From Superficieibacter sp. HKU1 (GTDB lineage Bacteria; Pseudomonadota; Gammaproteobacteria; Enterobacterales; Enterobacteriaceae): 64,000 nt of DNA. Below the pieces are notes generated by a model. The model was not told where the DNA came from. It saw only the letters and a program-made list of their open reading frames with translations, and ran no database searches. Below, piece after piece: positions 25,732 to 34,315 of the stretch (positions are counted from its first letter, which is position 1; each line of letters opens with the position of its first letter). The stretch covers positions 3,162,001 through 3,226,000 of the forward strand of contig NZ_CP119754.1 in the NCBI RefSeq assembly GCF_029319185.1. Reading direction: 5' to 3'. Made by a program: the position numbers and the translations under genes.

Positions 25732-25803
25732 GTGAAATATTTTTTTATGGGCCTTTCGGTGATGGTAATTGTCTGGGCCGGAACATTTGCCTTAATGATC
25801 TGA
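25732..25803 (+). CDS. ypdK: Small membrane protein YpdK
   Basis: This 23-codon gene starts at GTG 25732 and reads KYFFMGLSVMVIVWAGTF after the start, a single hydrophobic helix matching the E. coli small membrane protein YpdK in sequence and position just before the convergent alaC. CGGAG lies upstream. Its function is unknown. The bidirectional terminator at 25819 follows. Confidence 0.85.
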   Translation: MKYFFMGLSVMVIVWAGTFALMI

Positions 25804-25818
25804 GCAAAAAATGAGTGT

Positions 25819-25845
25819 AAAAAAAGCGCCTGACGGCGCTTTTTT
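25819..25845. terminator. Bidirectional terminator ypdK/alaC
   Basis: Stem GCGCC (25826-25830) and GGCGC (25835-25839) with TGAC loop is extended by A7 on the left and T6 on the right. It can end both convergent transcripts. Confidence 0.88.
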
Positions 25846-27089
25846 CATTCCTGCCCGGCGCTTTCCGCCACAACCTTCGGCGCAGCAGGAAGCAGGCCAT
25901 CCGCCCGGAACATGGCTTTAATGCCACGAATAGCCTGACGGATGCGATCGCGGTTCTCGATCAGCGCAAAGCGAACGTGAGTATCGCCATAATCGCCAAA
26001 GCCGATGCCCGGCGAAACGCAGACTTTTGCATCCTGCAGCAGCTTTTTAGCGAATTCCAGCGAGCCCATGGCCGCATATTGATCCGGAATTTTGGCCCAT
26101 ACGTACATAGACGCTTTAGGCATCTCAACCATCCATCCGGCTTCATGCAGCCCTTTTACCAGCACATCGCGGCGGCGCTTATACTGTTCGGCAATGTCCT
26201 TCACGCATTGCTGATCGCCTTCCAGAGCGGCAATGGCCGCCACCTGAAGCGGCGTGAACGTACCGTAGTCGTGATAGCTCTTAATCCGTGCCAGCGCGTT
26301 GACCAGCGTTTTATTCCCCACCATAAAACCGATACGCCAGCCCGCCATATTGTAACTTTTCGACAGGGTGAAAAATTCAACCGCCACATCACGCGCGCCG
26401 GGAACCTGCATAATGGACGGGGCTTTCCAGCCGTCGTAGACAATATCCGCATAGGCCAGATCGTGCACCACCAGCACATCGTAACGCTTTGCCAGCGCGA
26501 CGACTTTTTCAAAAAATTCCAGCTCCACGCATTGCGCGGTAGGATTCGACGGGAAACCGAGGATCATCATCTTCGGCTTGGGGTAGCTTTCCCGGATAGC
26601 CCGCTCAAGCTCATTAAAGAAATCGACGCCTTCCACCAGCGGGACGGAGCGCACTTGCGCGCCCGCTATTACCGCACCATAAATATGGATCGGATAACTG
26701 GGATTCGGCACCAGCACCGTATCGCCATGATCGAGCGTCGCCAGCATCAAATGCGCCAGCCCTTCTTTCGATCCGATGGTGACAATGGCTTCGCTTTCCG
26801 GATCGATATCGACCGCATAGCGATCCTGATACCAGCGCGAGATAGCACGCCGCAGGCGCGGAATGCCGCGTGAGGTAGAGTAGCCGTGCGTATCGGGACG
26901 CTGCGCCACGGTACACAGTTTTTCAACAATGTGCGGCGGCGTCGCCCCATCGGGGTTGCCCATACTGAAATCGATAATATCTTCGCCGCGCCGACGCGCA
27001 GCCATTTTCAGCTCAGCCGTAATATTAAACACATAAGGGGGAAGACGATCGATACGCGTGAAACGGCGTTCAGGAGTGAACTCAGCCAT
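25845..27089 (-). CDS. alaC: Alanine transaminase AlaC
   Basis: AlaC is a PLP-dependent class I aminotransferase that makes alanine from pyruvate and glutamate. The 414 residues start MAEFTPERRFTRIDRLPPY, preceded by TGAGG. Motifs include FSMGNPDGATP, GFPSNPTAQCVE, HDLAYADIVYDG and the PLP-lysine SLSKSYNMAGWRIGF-type sequence (TLSKSYNMAGWR). It was formerly YfdZ. It diverges from btsSR. Confidence 0.97.
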   Translation of the reverse strand: MAEFTPERRFTRIDRLPPYVFNITAELKMAARRRGEDIIDFSMGNPDGATPPHIVEKLCTVAQRPDTHGYSTSRGIPRLRRAISRWYQDRYAVDIDPESEAIVTIGSKEGLAHLMLATLDHGDTVLVPNPSYPIHIYGAVIAGAQVRSVPLVEGVDFFNELERAIRESYPKPKMMILGFPSNPTAQCVELEFFEKVVALAKRYDVLVVHDLAYADIVYDGWKAPSIMQVPGARDVAVEFFTLSKSYNMAGWRIGFMVGNKTLVNALARIKSYHDYGTFTPLQVAAIAALEGDQQCVKDIAEQYKRRRDVLVKGLHEAGWMVEMPKASMYVWAKIPDQYAAMGSLEFAKKLLQDAKVCVSPGIGFGDYGDTHVRFALIENRDRIRQAIRGIKAMFRADGLLPAAPKVVAESAGQE

Positions 27090-27476
27090 AAATACCTCAG
27101 ATTACGTTAGCGCCCGGACCGTCCGAGCGACGCGGCCACTGATGTGGCACATTTAGAAAATAACCTGAAAAAATTCCTGCTGTCGAGAGGGGAAGATAAA
27201 AATAATGGCGGCCTGTTAAAACAGGAAGTTTAAAAACGACAACCGTTTAAATCAGGATGTATTTAGCGATAAATGAAATATTTATTTAACACAATGATAT
27301 AAAATAATTCACCTCAAAGCGCCCGTCTGCTCGCACGCTCCCAGCGTGTATGCACACATTATCCAATCCCCTTTTAATTTTGTGGTATTTCCCCATTCAT
27401 CAGCAAGACGTGCTGCTGGTCATCTGTCCCCAGGTTTTTTATCATAGCGTTTTCACACGCTTTACATGGGCACCCC
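27090..27476. other. Intergenic region alaC/btsS
   Basis: This 387-base AT-rich divergent spacer should hold the alaC and btsSR promoters. Two small inverted repeats are visible: CCTGTT-AA-AACAGG (27212-27225) and AAACG-ACAAC-CGTTT (27234-27248). They could be regulator sites, but no known family is recognised. No gene was found. Confidence 0.45.
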
Positions 27477-29174
27477 ATGCACGAAATATTTACTATGCTG
27501 CTGGCGGTTTTCGATCGCGCGGCATTAATGCTTATCTGCCTGTTTTTCCTGATTAGGATCCGCCTGTTTCGCGAACTTTTACACAAATCAGCGCATACTC
27601 CCCAGGAACTGCTGGCGGTGACCGCGCTCTTTTCGCTCTTTGCCCTGTTCAGCACCTGGTCAGGCGTGCCGGTGGAAGGTTCGCTGGTCAATGTGCGGGT
27701 CATTGCGGTGATGTCCGGCGGCATTCTGTTCGGGCCATGGGTGGGGATCATTACCGGTATTATTGCCGGGATCCATCGCTATCTGATCGATATTGGCGGG
27801 GTAACGGCGGTTCCCTGTTTTATTACCAGCATTATTGCCGGGATCCTCTCTGGCATCATTCACCAGAAGGTTCCTAAGGCGCAGCACTGGCGCATCGGCA
27901 TCCTCGGCGGAATGCTCTGTGAAACTCTGACGATGATCCTTGTCGTCGTCTGGGCGCCTACTCTGGCCCTGGGCCTGGATATTGTCTCTAAAATTGGCGT
28001 GCCCATGATCCTCGGCAGCGTCTGTATCGGCTTTATCGTTCTGCTGGTGCGCAGCGTGGAGGGTGAAAAAGAGGCCAGCGCTGCCCGCCAGGCTAAGCTG
28101 GCGCTGGATATTGCCAATAAAACACTGCCGCTATTTCGCAATGTCAATGTCGAATCACTGCGCCAGGTTTGCAATATCATCCGCCGCGATATCAATGCGG
28201 ATGCGGTCGCGATCACCAATAACGATCGCGTGCTGGCCTATGTCGGCGTCGGCGAAGATAACTATCATAATAACGATGATTCCATTAGCCCCACCACCCG
28301 GCAGGCGATCGACTCAGGCAAGATCATCATTAAAAACAATGATGAAGCCCACCGTACGCCGGAAATTCACTCCATGCTGGTGATCCCGCTCTGGGAAAAA
28401 GGCATCGTCACCGGCACGCTCAAGATCTACTATTGCCACGCCCACCAGATCACCTCTTCCTTACAGGAAATGGCGATCGGTCTGTCGCAGATAATCTCAA
28501 CGCAGCTGGAGGTTTCCCGCGCCGAGCAGCTGCGGGAGATGGCAAATAAGGCCGAGCTGCGCGCGTTGCAGAGTAAAATTAATCCGCATTTCCTGTTTAA
28601 CGCCCTGAATGCGATTTCCTCCTCCATTCGCCTCAATCCGGATACCGCGCGCCAGCTGATTTACAATCTTTCCCGCTATCTGCGCTATAACATTGAGTTA
28701 AACGATGACGAGCAGATCGACATCAAAAAAGAGCTGTATCAGATTAAAGACTATATTGCGATTGAGCAGGCGCGATTCGGCGACAAACTGACGGTCATTT
28801 ATGACATTGATGATGAAGTGAGCTGTGTCATTCCCAGCCTGTTAATTCAGCCGCTGGTAGAAAATGCCATTATCCATGGCATTCAACCCTGTAAAGGCAA
28901 AGGCGTGGTGACCATCAGTATTGCCGAATGCGGTAATCGGGTGCGGATTAGCGTCCGGGATACTGGCAACGGAATCGATCCTCAGGTCATCGAACGGGTT
29001 GAAGCCAATGAAATACCGGGCAATAAAATCGGCCTGCTTAACGTTCATCATCGGGTTAAATTGCTGTATGGCGAGGGTCTGCATATCCGCCGTCTGGAAC
29101 CGGGTACCGAAATTGCGTTTTATGTACCGAACCAGCGCGCGCCGCGTGCCGCGCCGGCAACGCTGCTGACCTGA
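27477..29174 (+). CDS. btsS: Sensor histidine kinase BtsS (high-affinity pyruvate receptor)
   Basis: BtsS senses extracellular pyruvate and phosphorylates BtsR, which drives the pyruvate transporter gene btsT. The 565 residues carry a 5TM-LYT sensor domain (FGPWVGIITGIIAGIHRYLID), a GAF-like domain around 215-345, and the LytS-type kinase with NPHFLFNALN (phosphorylated His371) and ATP-binding motifs LVENAIIHG and DTGNGI. It was formerly YpdA. BtsR starts 12 bases later. Confidence 0.97.
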   Translation: MHEIFTMLLAVFDRAALMLICLFFLIRIRLFRELLHKSAHTPQELLAVTALFSLFALFSTWSGVPVEGSLVNVRVIAVMSGGILFGPWVGIITGIIAGIHRYLIDIGGVTAVPCFITSIIAGILSGIIHQKVPKAQHWRIGILGGMLCETLTMILVVVWAPTLALGLDIVSKIGVPMILGSVCIGFIVLLVRSVEGEKEASAARQAKLALDIANKTLPLFRNVNVESLRQVCNIIRRDINADAVAITNNDRVLAYVGVGEDNYHNNDDSISPTTRQAIDSGKIIIKNNDEAHRTPEIHSMLVIPLWEKGIVTGTLKIYYCHAHQITSSLQEMAIGLSQIISTQLEVSRAEQLREMANKAELRALQSKINPHFLFNALNAISSSIRLNPDTARQLIYNLSRYLRYNIELNDDEQIDIKKELYQIKDYIAIEQARFGDKLTVIYDIDDEVSCVIPSLLIQPLVENAIIHGIQPCKGKGVVTISIAECGNRVRISVRDTGNGIDPQVIERVEANEIPGNKIGLLNVHHRVKLLYGEGLHIRRLEPGTEIAFYVPNQRAPRAAPATLLT

Positions 29175-29186
29175 CCGGAGAAAACG

Positions 29187-29918
29187 ATGAAAGTCATTAT
29201 TGTCGAAGACGAAGTTCTGGCACAGCAGGAGCTAAGCTGGCTTATTAAAGAACACAGCCAGATGGAGATTGTCGGTACGTTTGATGATGGTCTCGACGTC
29301 CTGAAATTTCTCCAGCACAACAAAGTCGATGCGCTGTTTCTTGATATCAACATTCCTTCGCTGGACGGCGTACTGCTGGCGCAAAATATCAGCCAGTTCG
29401 CGCAGAAACCGTTTATTGTATTTATTACCGCCTGGAAAGAGCACGCGGTAGAAGCATTTGAACTGGAAGCGTTTGACTATATTCTCAAGCCTTACCAGGA
29501 GTCGCGGATTATTACCATGCTGCAAAAGCTGGAAACCGCGTGGCAACAGCAAACGGGCACCGGCGTCGTTCCTGCCGTCATCCGTGAAAATGACACCATC
29601 AATTTGATTAAAGACGAGCGTATTTACGTCACCAGCATCAACGATATTTATTACGCTGAAGCCCATGAGAAAATGACCTTCGTCTATACCAAACGCGAAT
29701 CCTGGGTAATGCCCATGAATATCACCGAATTTTGCAGCAAATTACCCGCGTCGCATTTTTTCCGCTGTCATCGCTCGTACTGCGTGAATCTGAATAAAAT
29801 TCGCGAGATTGAGCCGTGGTTTAATAACACCTATATCCTGCGCCTGCGCGATCTGGAATTTGAGGTACCGGTCAGCCGCAGCAAAGTGAAAGAGTTTCGC
29901 CAGTTAATGCATCTGTAG
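29187..29918 (+). CDS. btsR: LytTR response regulator BtsR
   Basis: The 243-residue protein has an N-terminal receiver domain (VEDEVLAQQE acidic pocket, phosphoacceptor Asp53 in LFLDINIP, and Lys in YILKPYQ). The C-terminal LytTR DNA-binding domain shows ERIYVTSINDIYYAEAH and FFRCHRSYCVNLNKI. It activates btsT elsewhere in the genome in E. coli. It was formerly YpdB and is cotranscribed with btsS. Confidence 0.97.
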   Translation: MKVIIVEDEVLAQQELSWLIKEHSQMEIVGTFDDGLDVLKFLQHNKVDALFLDINIPSLDGVLLAQNISQFAQKPFIVFITAWKEHAVEAFELEAFDYILKPYQESRIITMLQKLETAWQQQTGTGVVPAVIRENDTINLIKDERIYVTSINDIYYAEAHEKMTFVYTKRESWVMPMNITEFCSKLPASHFFRCHRSYCVNLNKIREIEPWFNNTYILRLRDLEFEVPVSRSKVKEFRQLMHL

Positions 29919-29960
29919 ACAGTCGCCGGGCGGGAAGACCCGGCACATTGTTAGCTCAGG

Positions 29961-30926
29961 TTACAGCGTTTGTCCCAGGGTCTGACGCAAATGCGCGCCG
30001 GAGCCGAGCAGGCCAGGGTTATCGTGAACAATCAGATACACCGGGATATCCTGAACGTAGGCTTTGAAACGACCTTTATCTTCAAAGCCGCCACGAAAAC
30101 CTGACGCTTTGAAAAACTCGAGGAAACGCGGCACGATGCCACCGGCAATATACACCCCGCCGAAGGTGCCGAGCGTAAGCGCCAGATTACCGCCAAAACG
30201 GCCCATAATGACGCAGAACAGGGACAACGCACGACGGCAGTCGGTGCAGCTATCTTCCAGCGCGCGGGTGGTAATATCTTTTGGTTGCAGGTTTTCCGGC
30301 AGCCGTCCGTCGGATTTCACAATCGCCCGGTACAGATTCACCAGCCCCGGTCCGGAAAGCACGCGCTCGGCGGAAACGTGTCCCAGTTCGGCACGCAGTT
30401 CTTCAAGAATGATCGCTTCTTCTTCACTGTTTGGCGCAAAGTCAACGTGACCGCCCTCGCCCGGCAGACTAACCCAGCGCTTATCAACATGAACCAGATG
30501 CGCTACCCCCAGGCCAGTCCCGGCACCATAAACGGCAATCGGTTTGCCCGAAACGGGCTGCGCGCCACCAAACTGGATCAGATGCTCGTCTTTCAGCATC
30601 GGAATGGCCATGGATACGGCGGTGAAATCGTTGATGATTTCCAGGTGCGCAAAGCCGAGATTTTTCTTCATTTCGGCAATCGAGAACGCCCAGGTATGGT
30701 TGGTCATCGCCACCCAGTCATCGGTAATCGGGCAGGCAATAGCGATACAGCCGTCTGTGACCTCAACGTTATGTTCCTGCAGATAAACGCGCACTACCGC
30801 TTCCAGGCTGGGATAATCCAGTCCTGAATAGGTTTTGGCCTGGGAAATCTCACCGCTGGTGACATCGCACAACGCCAGGCGCGCGTTCGTCCCCCCCACG
30901 TCCCCCACTAAAGCATACTTTGTCAT
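29961..30926 (-). CDS. glk: Glucokinase
   Basis: Glk phosphorylates free cytosolic glucose with ATP. The 321-residue ROK-unrelated glucokinase begins MTKYALVGDVGGTNARLAL (phosphate loop) and includes INDFTAVSMAIP, YGAGTGLGVAHL (ATP site) and LPGEGGHVDFAP. Length and sequence match E. coli. It converges with btsR; a G+C-rich stem (GCCGGG/CCCGGC, 29925-29944) between them lacks a T tract. Confidence 0.97.
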   Translation of the reverse strand: MTKYALVGDVGGTNARLALCDVTSGEISQAKTYSGLDYPSLEAVVRVYLQEHNVEVTDGCIAIACPITDDWVAMTNHTWAFSIAEMKKNLGFAHLEIINDFTAVSMAIPMLKDEHLIQFGGAQPVSGKPIAVYGAGTGLGVAHLVHVDKRWVSLPGEGGHVDFAPNSEEEAIILEELRAELGHVSAERVLSGPGLVNLYRAIVKSDGRLPENLQPKDITTRALEDSCTDCRRALSLFCVIMGRFGGNLALTLGTFGGVYIAGGIVPRFLEFFKASGFRGGFEDKGRFKAYVQDIPVYLIVHDNPGLLGSGAHLRQTLGQTL

Positions 30927-31131
30927 TCTTTTACTGCTCCGCTAAAGTCAGAATAAATCTTTTGGCACACTGTAAGTTCATGGCGAGCTAACAACAATGT
31001 CCATATCATAAGTGCCCCCGGATTATAGATCTATGTCACATAATAACTTTACCGTTTCAGCACCATTTGCACTAACGCTCCGTAAAAGTATGGGCACAGT
31101 GATGCCCGAGTTCAGTTAAAAGGAAATCATC

Positions 31132-32367
31132 ATGCTCCATCCGCGAGCCAGAACCATGTTGATATTGTCTGTCCCCGCCCTGTGCATCGGAATTGCATCC
31201 AGTCTGATTCTGATAGTGGTGATGAAAATTGCTGCCGTGCTGCAGTTTGCCCTGTGGACGAGCGTACCTGCACGGCTGGGGATCGCGCTGGACTCCACAG
31301 TATGGATGGTGCTGATACTGACCCTGACCGGGGTAGCGGTAGGTTTAGTGATCCAGTATAGCGCAGGCCACGGCGGGCCCGATCCGGCAATCGAACCGCT
31401 GATTGGTGCACCGGTCAATCCCGCGGCGCTTCCGGGGCTGGTGATAGCGTTGATTCTCGGGCTGGCAGGCGGCGTTAGCCTCGGGCCGGAACATCCGGTG
31501 ATGGCGGTGAATATCGCGCTGGCCGTGACGCTGGGCGCGCGGTTTTTCCCACGGGTTAACGCTCTGGACTGGACGATCCTGGCCTCTGCCGGCACGATTG
31601 GTGCTCTGTTTGGCACCCCCGTCGCGGCGGCGCTGATTTTCTCCCAAACCTTAGGCGGCAACAGCGATGTCCCGATGTGGGACCGACTGTTTGCCCCGCT
31701 ACTGGCTGCTGCTGCGGGTGCGCTGACGACCGGGCTCTTTTTTCATCCACAGTTTTCGCTGGCGATCCCACATTACACCCAGCTCAGGCTAGTCGATATC
31801 GTCAGCGGCACGGTAGTGGTTGCCATCGCTATCGCCGTGGGGATGGTCGGAGTCTGGTGCCTGCCCCGTCTGCATATGCTGATGCATCGGCTAAAAAATC
31901 CGGTGCTGATCCTGGGCATCGGTGGATTTGTCCTCGGCCTGCTGGGGATCATTGGTGGTCACATTACGCTGTTTAAAGGGCTGGATGAAATGCAGCAGCT
32001 GGGCTTCAGCCAGACGCTGAGCGCCTCTGACTTTTTACTGATCGCGGTGGTGAAACTGGCGGCGCTGATCGTTGCCGCCGCCTGCGGATTTCGCGGTGGA
32101 CGGATCTTCCCGGCGGTCTTTGTCGCGGTAGCGCTGGGACTGGGTCTGCACGCGCACGTTGAGGCGGTGCCCGCCGCCATTACCGTTTCCTGTGCCATTC
32201 TCGGGCTGGTGCTGGTAGTGACGCGCGACGGCTGGCTAAGCCTGTTTATGGCGGCGGTGGTTGTTCCGGACACGACGCTACTGCCGCTACTGTGCATCGT
32301 GATGCTTCCGGCATGGCTTTTACTGGCGGGTAAGCCGATGCTCATGGCATATCGTAAGAAAGAGTAA
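31132..32367 (+). CDS. yfeO: CLC-family ion channel/transporter YfeO
   Basis: This 411-residue inner-membrane protein belongs to the voltage-gated ClC family (MLHPRARTMLILSVPALCIG start, GLAGGVSLGPEHPVMAVN equivalent of the anion-selectivity GxxxP loops, AACGFRGGRIFPAVFV). It has about eleven hydrophobic segments. The ion it carries is not established. The start lies behind AAAAGGAAATC. Confidence 0.94.
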   Translation: MLHPRARTMLILSVPALCIGIASSLILIVVMKIAAVLQFALWTSVPARLGIALDSTVWMVLILTLTGVAVGLVIQYSAGHGGPDPAIEPLIGAPVNPAALPGLVIALILGLAGGVSLGPEHPVMAVNIALAVTLGARFFPRVNALDWTILASAGTIGALFGTPVAAALIFSQTLGGNSDVPMWDRLFAPLLAAAAGALTTGLFFHPQFSLAIPHYTQLRLVDIVSGTVVVAIAIAVGMVGVWCLPRLHMLMHRLKNPVLILGIGGFVLGLLGIIGGHITLFKGLDEMQQLGFSQTLSASDFLLIAVVKLAALIVAAACGFRGGRIFPAVFVAVALGLGLHAHVEAVPAAITVSCAILGLVLVVTRDGWLSLFMAAVVVPDTTLLPLLCIVMLPAWLLLAGKPMLMAYRKKE

Positions 32368-32507
32368 CAAGATTATCGGGTTACGCCTGAATCCAAAGGA
32401 AAAATAGTCTGAGAAACACGCTTTTTTGTGAACGCCGTCAGGTAATGAGTGCTGAAAGCGTGTACTGTGTAAACGCATACATTTGTCTTTGATAAGGATA
32501 AAAAAGC

Positions 32508-33506
32508 ATGGTTTACCAGGCAAATCCCGCACGTTATGAGACCATGGAATATCGCCGCTGTGGGCAAAGCGGGCTTAAACTTCCGGCGGTATCGCTGGGG
32601 TTATGGCACAACTTCGGCGATGCAACGCTGGTAGAAAAAAGCCGTCAGCTTTTACAGCACGCATTCGATCTGGGCATTACGCATTTTGATTTAGCCAACA
32701 ACTACGGCCCGCCCCCGGGATCGGCTGAAAGCAATTTTGGCCGCATCCTGCGTGAAGATTTCCTGCCCTATCGCGATGAGCTGATTATCTCCTCTAAAGC
32801 GGGCTACACCATGTGGGACGGCCCTTACGGCGACTGGGGCTCGCGCAAATACCTGATCTCAAGTCTCGATCAAAGCCTGAAGCGGATGGGGCTGGAATAT
32901 GTGGACATCTTCTATCACCATCGCCCGGATCCGGATACGCCGCTAAGTGAAACCATGCGCGCGCTGGATCATCTTGTGCGTCAGGGAAAAGCGCTTTATG
33001 TGGGCATTTCCAATTACCCGGCGGAACTGGCGCGTCAGGCGATAGATATCCTGAACGATCTCGGCACGCCGTGCCTTATTCACCAGCCTAAATATTCGAT
33101 GTTTGAGCGCTGGGTGGAAGATGGATTGCTGGACGTGCTACAGGAAAAAGGCGTGGGCAGCATCGCGTTTTCACCGCTGGCGGGCGGCCTGTTAACGGAT
33201 CGCTATCTTAACGGTATTCCTGCGGACTCTCGTGCCGCCAGCGGCAGCCGTTTCTTAAATCCCGAGCAGATTACCGAAGGCAAAGTTGAAAAGATCCGCC
33301 AGCTTAACGCGCTGGCAGAAAAACGTGGGCAGAAGCTATCGCAGATGGCGCTTGCCTGGGCACTGCGCGGTGACCGCGTGACGTCAGTGCTGATTGGTGC
33401 CAGCAAAACTGCGCAGCTTGATGATGCCGCAGGGATGCTAAAAAACCGTCAGTTCAGCGAGCAGGAATGTGCCGCCATTGACGCGATTCTGAACCGCGCG
33501 GACTGA
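32508..33506 (+). CDS. Aldo/keto reductase, YghZ/L-glyceraldehyde-3-phosphate reductase-like
   Basis: This 332-residue AKR starts at ATG 32508 behind GATAAGGATAAAA. The catalytic tetrad is visible: Asp in THFDLANNYGPPPGSAE with Tyr, Lys in IISSKAGYTMW and His in DIFYHHRPD. NADPH-binding motifs are GVGSIAFSPLAGGLLTDRY and SVLIGASKTAQL. It resembles YghZ (Gpr) but is about 14 residues shorter at the C-terminus, and it sits between yfeO and ypeC rather than at the yghZ locus, so it may be a paralogue. The substrate is unknown. Confidence 0.87.
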   Translation: MVYQANPARYETMEYRRCGQSGLKLPAVSLGLWHNFGDATLVEKSRQLLQHAFDLGITHFDLANNYGPPPGSAESNFGRILREDFLPYRDELIISSKAGYTMWDGPYGDWGSRKYLISSLDQSLKRMGLEYVDIFYHHRPDPDTPLSETMRALDHLVRQGKALYVGISNYPAELARQAIDILNDLGTPCLIHQPKYSMFERWVEDGLLDVLQEKGVGSIAFSPLAGGLLTDRYLNGIPADSRAASGSRFLNPEQITEGKVEKIRQLNALAEKRGQKLSQMALAWALRGDRVTSVLIGASKTAQLDDAAGMLKNRQFSEQECAAIDAILNRAD

Positions 33507-33630
33507 CACGTTTTTTAACAAAAAATGCGCCTGAATGTAATTTAAGAGTTAAACCGATGCTTCAGGGCTTTACCGCCCCGTAATATTTGTTTAACAGACC
33601 GATATCGATCCGGTCGTGAAGGAGAAAATT

Positions 33631-33966
33631 ATGTTCAGGTCGCTGATTCTGGCTGTGGTACTGGCCGCCTCAACCGCCCCGCTTATTGCCAGCGCGGAAG
33701 AAATTACCCTGTTGCCATCAATTAAGTTACAGATTGGCGATCGCGATCGTTCAGGTCACTATTGGGACGGCGATCACTGGCGCGATCGTGATTACTGGCA
33801 CCGGAATTACGAATGGCGGCAAAATCGCTGGTGGCGTCATGAACCTCCACGTCACCGGGGATGGGACAACCGCCGCGCTTATGAACGCGGCTATCGCGAA
33901 GGCTGGCACGACCGCAATGACCGTCGTGGCCCTCCAGGACGCGGCCATCACGGACATCATCATTAA
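33631..33966 (+). CDS. ypeC: DUF2502 family periplasmic protein YpeC
   Basis: This 111-residue protein starts at ATG 33631 behind GAAGGAGAAAATT. It has a signal peptide (MFRSLILAVVLAASTAP, cut near ASAEE), then ITLLPSIKLQIGDRD, and a tail very rich in Arg, His, Trp, Tyr and Gly (HWRDRDYWHRNYEWR and similar, ending HHGHHH). The composition suggests metal or polyanion binding, but no function is known. Confidence 0.92.
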   Translation: MFRSLILAVVLAASTAPLIASAEEITLLPSIKLQIGDRDRSGHYWDGDHWRDRDYWHRNYEWRQNRWWRHEPPRHRGWDNRRAYERGYREGWHDRNDRRGPPGRGHHGHHH

Positions 33967-33970
33967 GAAA

Positions 33971-33999
33971 ACGCCGTGACCTGAATCAGGTCGCGGCGT
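33971..33999 (+). terminator. Hairpin after ypeC, terminator-like
   Basis: ACGCCG/CGGCGT outer and GACCTGA/TCAGGTC inner arms form a long 14-bp stem five bases after the ypeC stop. There is no following T tract, so it may act as an mRNA stabiliser or weak terminator. Confidence 0.5.
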
Positions 34000-34030
34000 C
34001 AGACTGCTGACAAATGTTTTACCGTGGAAT

Positions 34031-34264
34031 GATGCCTGGCGGCGCTGCGCTTGCTCAGGCCTACGAATGGCAACTAACTTATTGATAGTGAAGATTTGTA
34101 GGCTGGGTAAGGCGTAGGCGCCACCCAGCAAATGGCAACTAACTCATTGATAGTGAAGTTTTTGTAGGCCGGGTAAGGCGTAGCCACCACCCGGCAAATG
34201 GCAACTAACTCATTGATAGTGATGATTTTGTAGGCCGGGTAAGGCGTAGCCGCCACCCGGCAAA
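34031..34264. repeat. BIME/REP array with three tandem 65-66-bp units
   Basis: An isolated REP-like half (34031-34060, ATGCCTGGCGGCGCTGCGCTT and onward) is followed by three head-to-tail repeats starting at 34067, 34132 and 34198. Each is made of the spacer ATGGCAACTAACTCATTGAT and onward plus a REP palindrome (TAGGCCGGGTAAGGCGTAG type). Unit 1 has compensating changes (GGCTGGG with CCCAGC) that keep the stem. It lies between ypeC and the 3' end of mntH and fills most of that 349-base gap. Confidence 0.9.
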
Positions 34265-34315
34265 ACGGTGTACAGAATAGCAAATCAGGTTGGTCATCAA
34301 CTTCACGGCGTTTTA

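Noticed and set aside
25726..25818. ATG frame overlapping ypdK (starting at ATGAAACGTGAA)
   Set aside because: It lies in a different frame and encodes a polar peptide with no homology; the GTG frame matches the known hydrophobic YpdK sequence.
29925..29944. Terminator between btsR and glk
   Set aside because: The GCCGGG/CCCGGC stem is only six base pairs and has no T tract on either strand, so termination is not supported.
34031..34264. Possible CRISPR array
   Set aside because: The regular spacing comes from tandem REP units. The spacers are nearly identical rather than unique, and no cas genes are present.
34074..34283. Repetitive minus-strand frame across the REP array
   Set aside because: The repeated peptide (PYPAYK... 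INELVAIC) simply reflects the 65-66-base repeat; the REP structure explains it.
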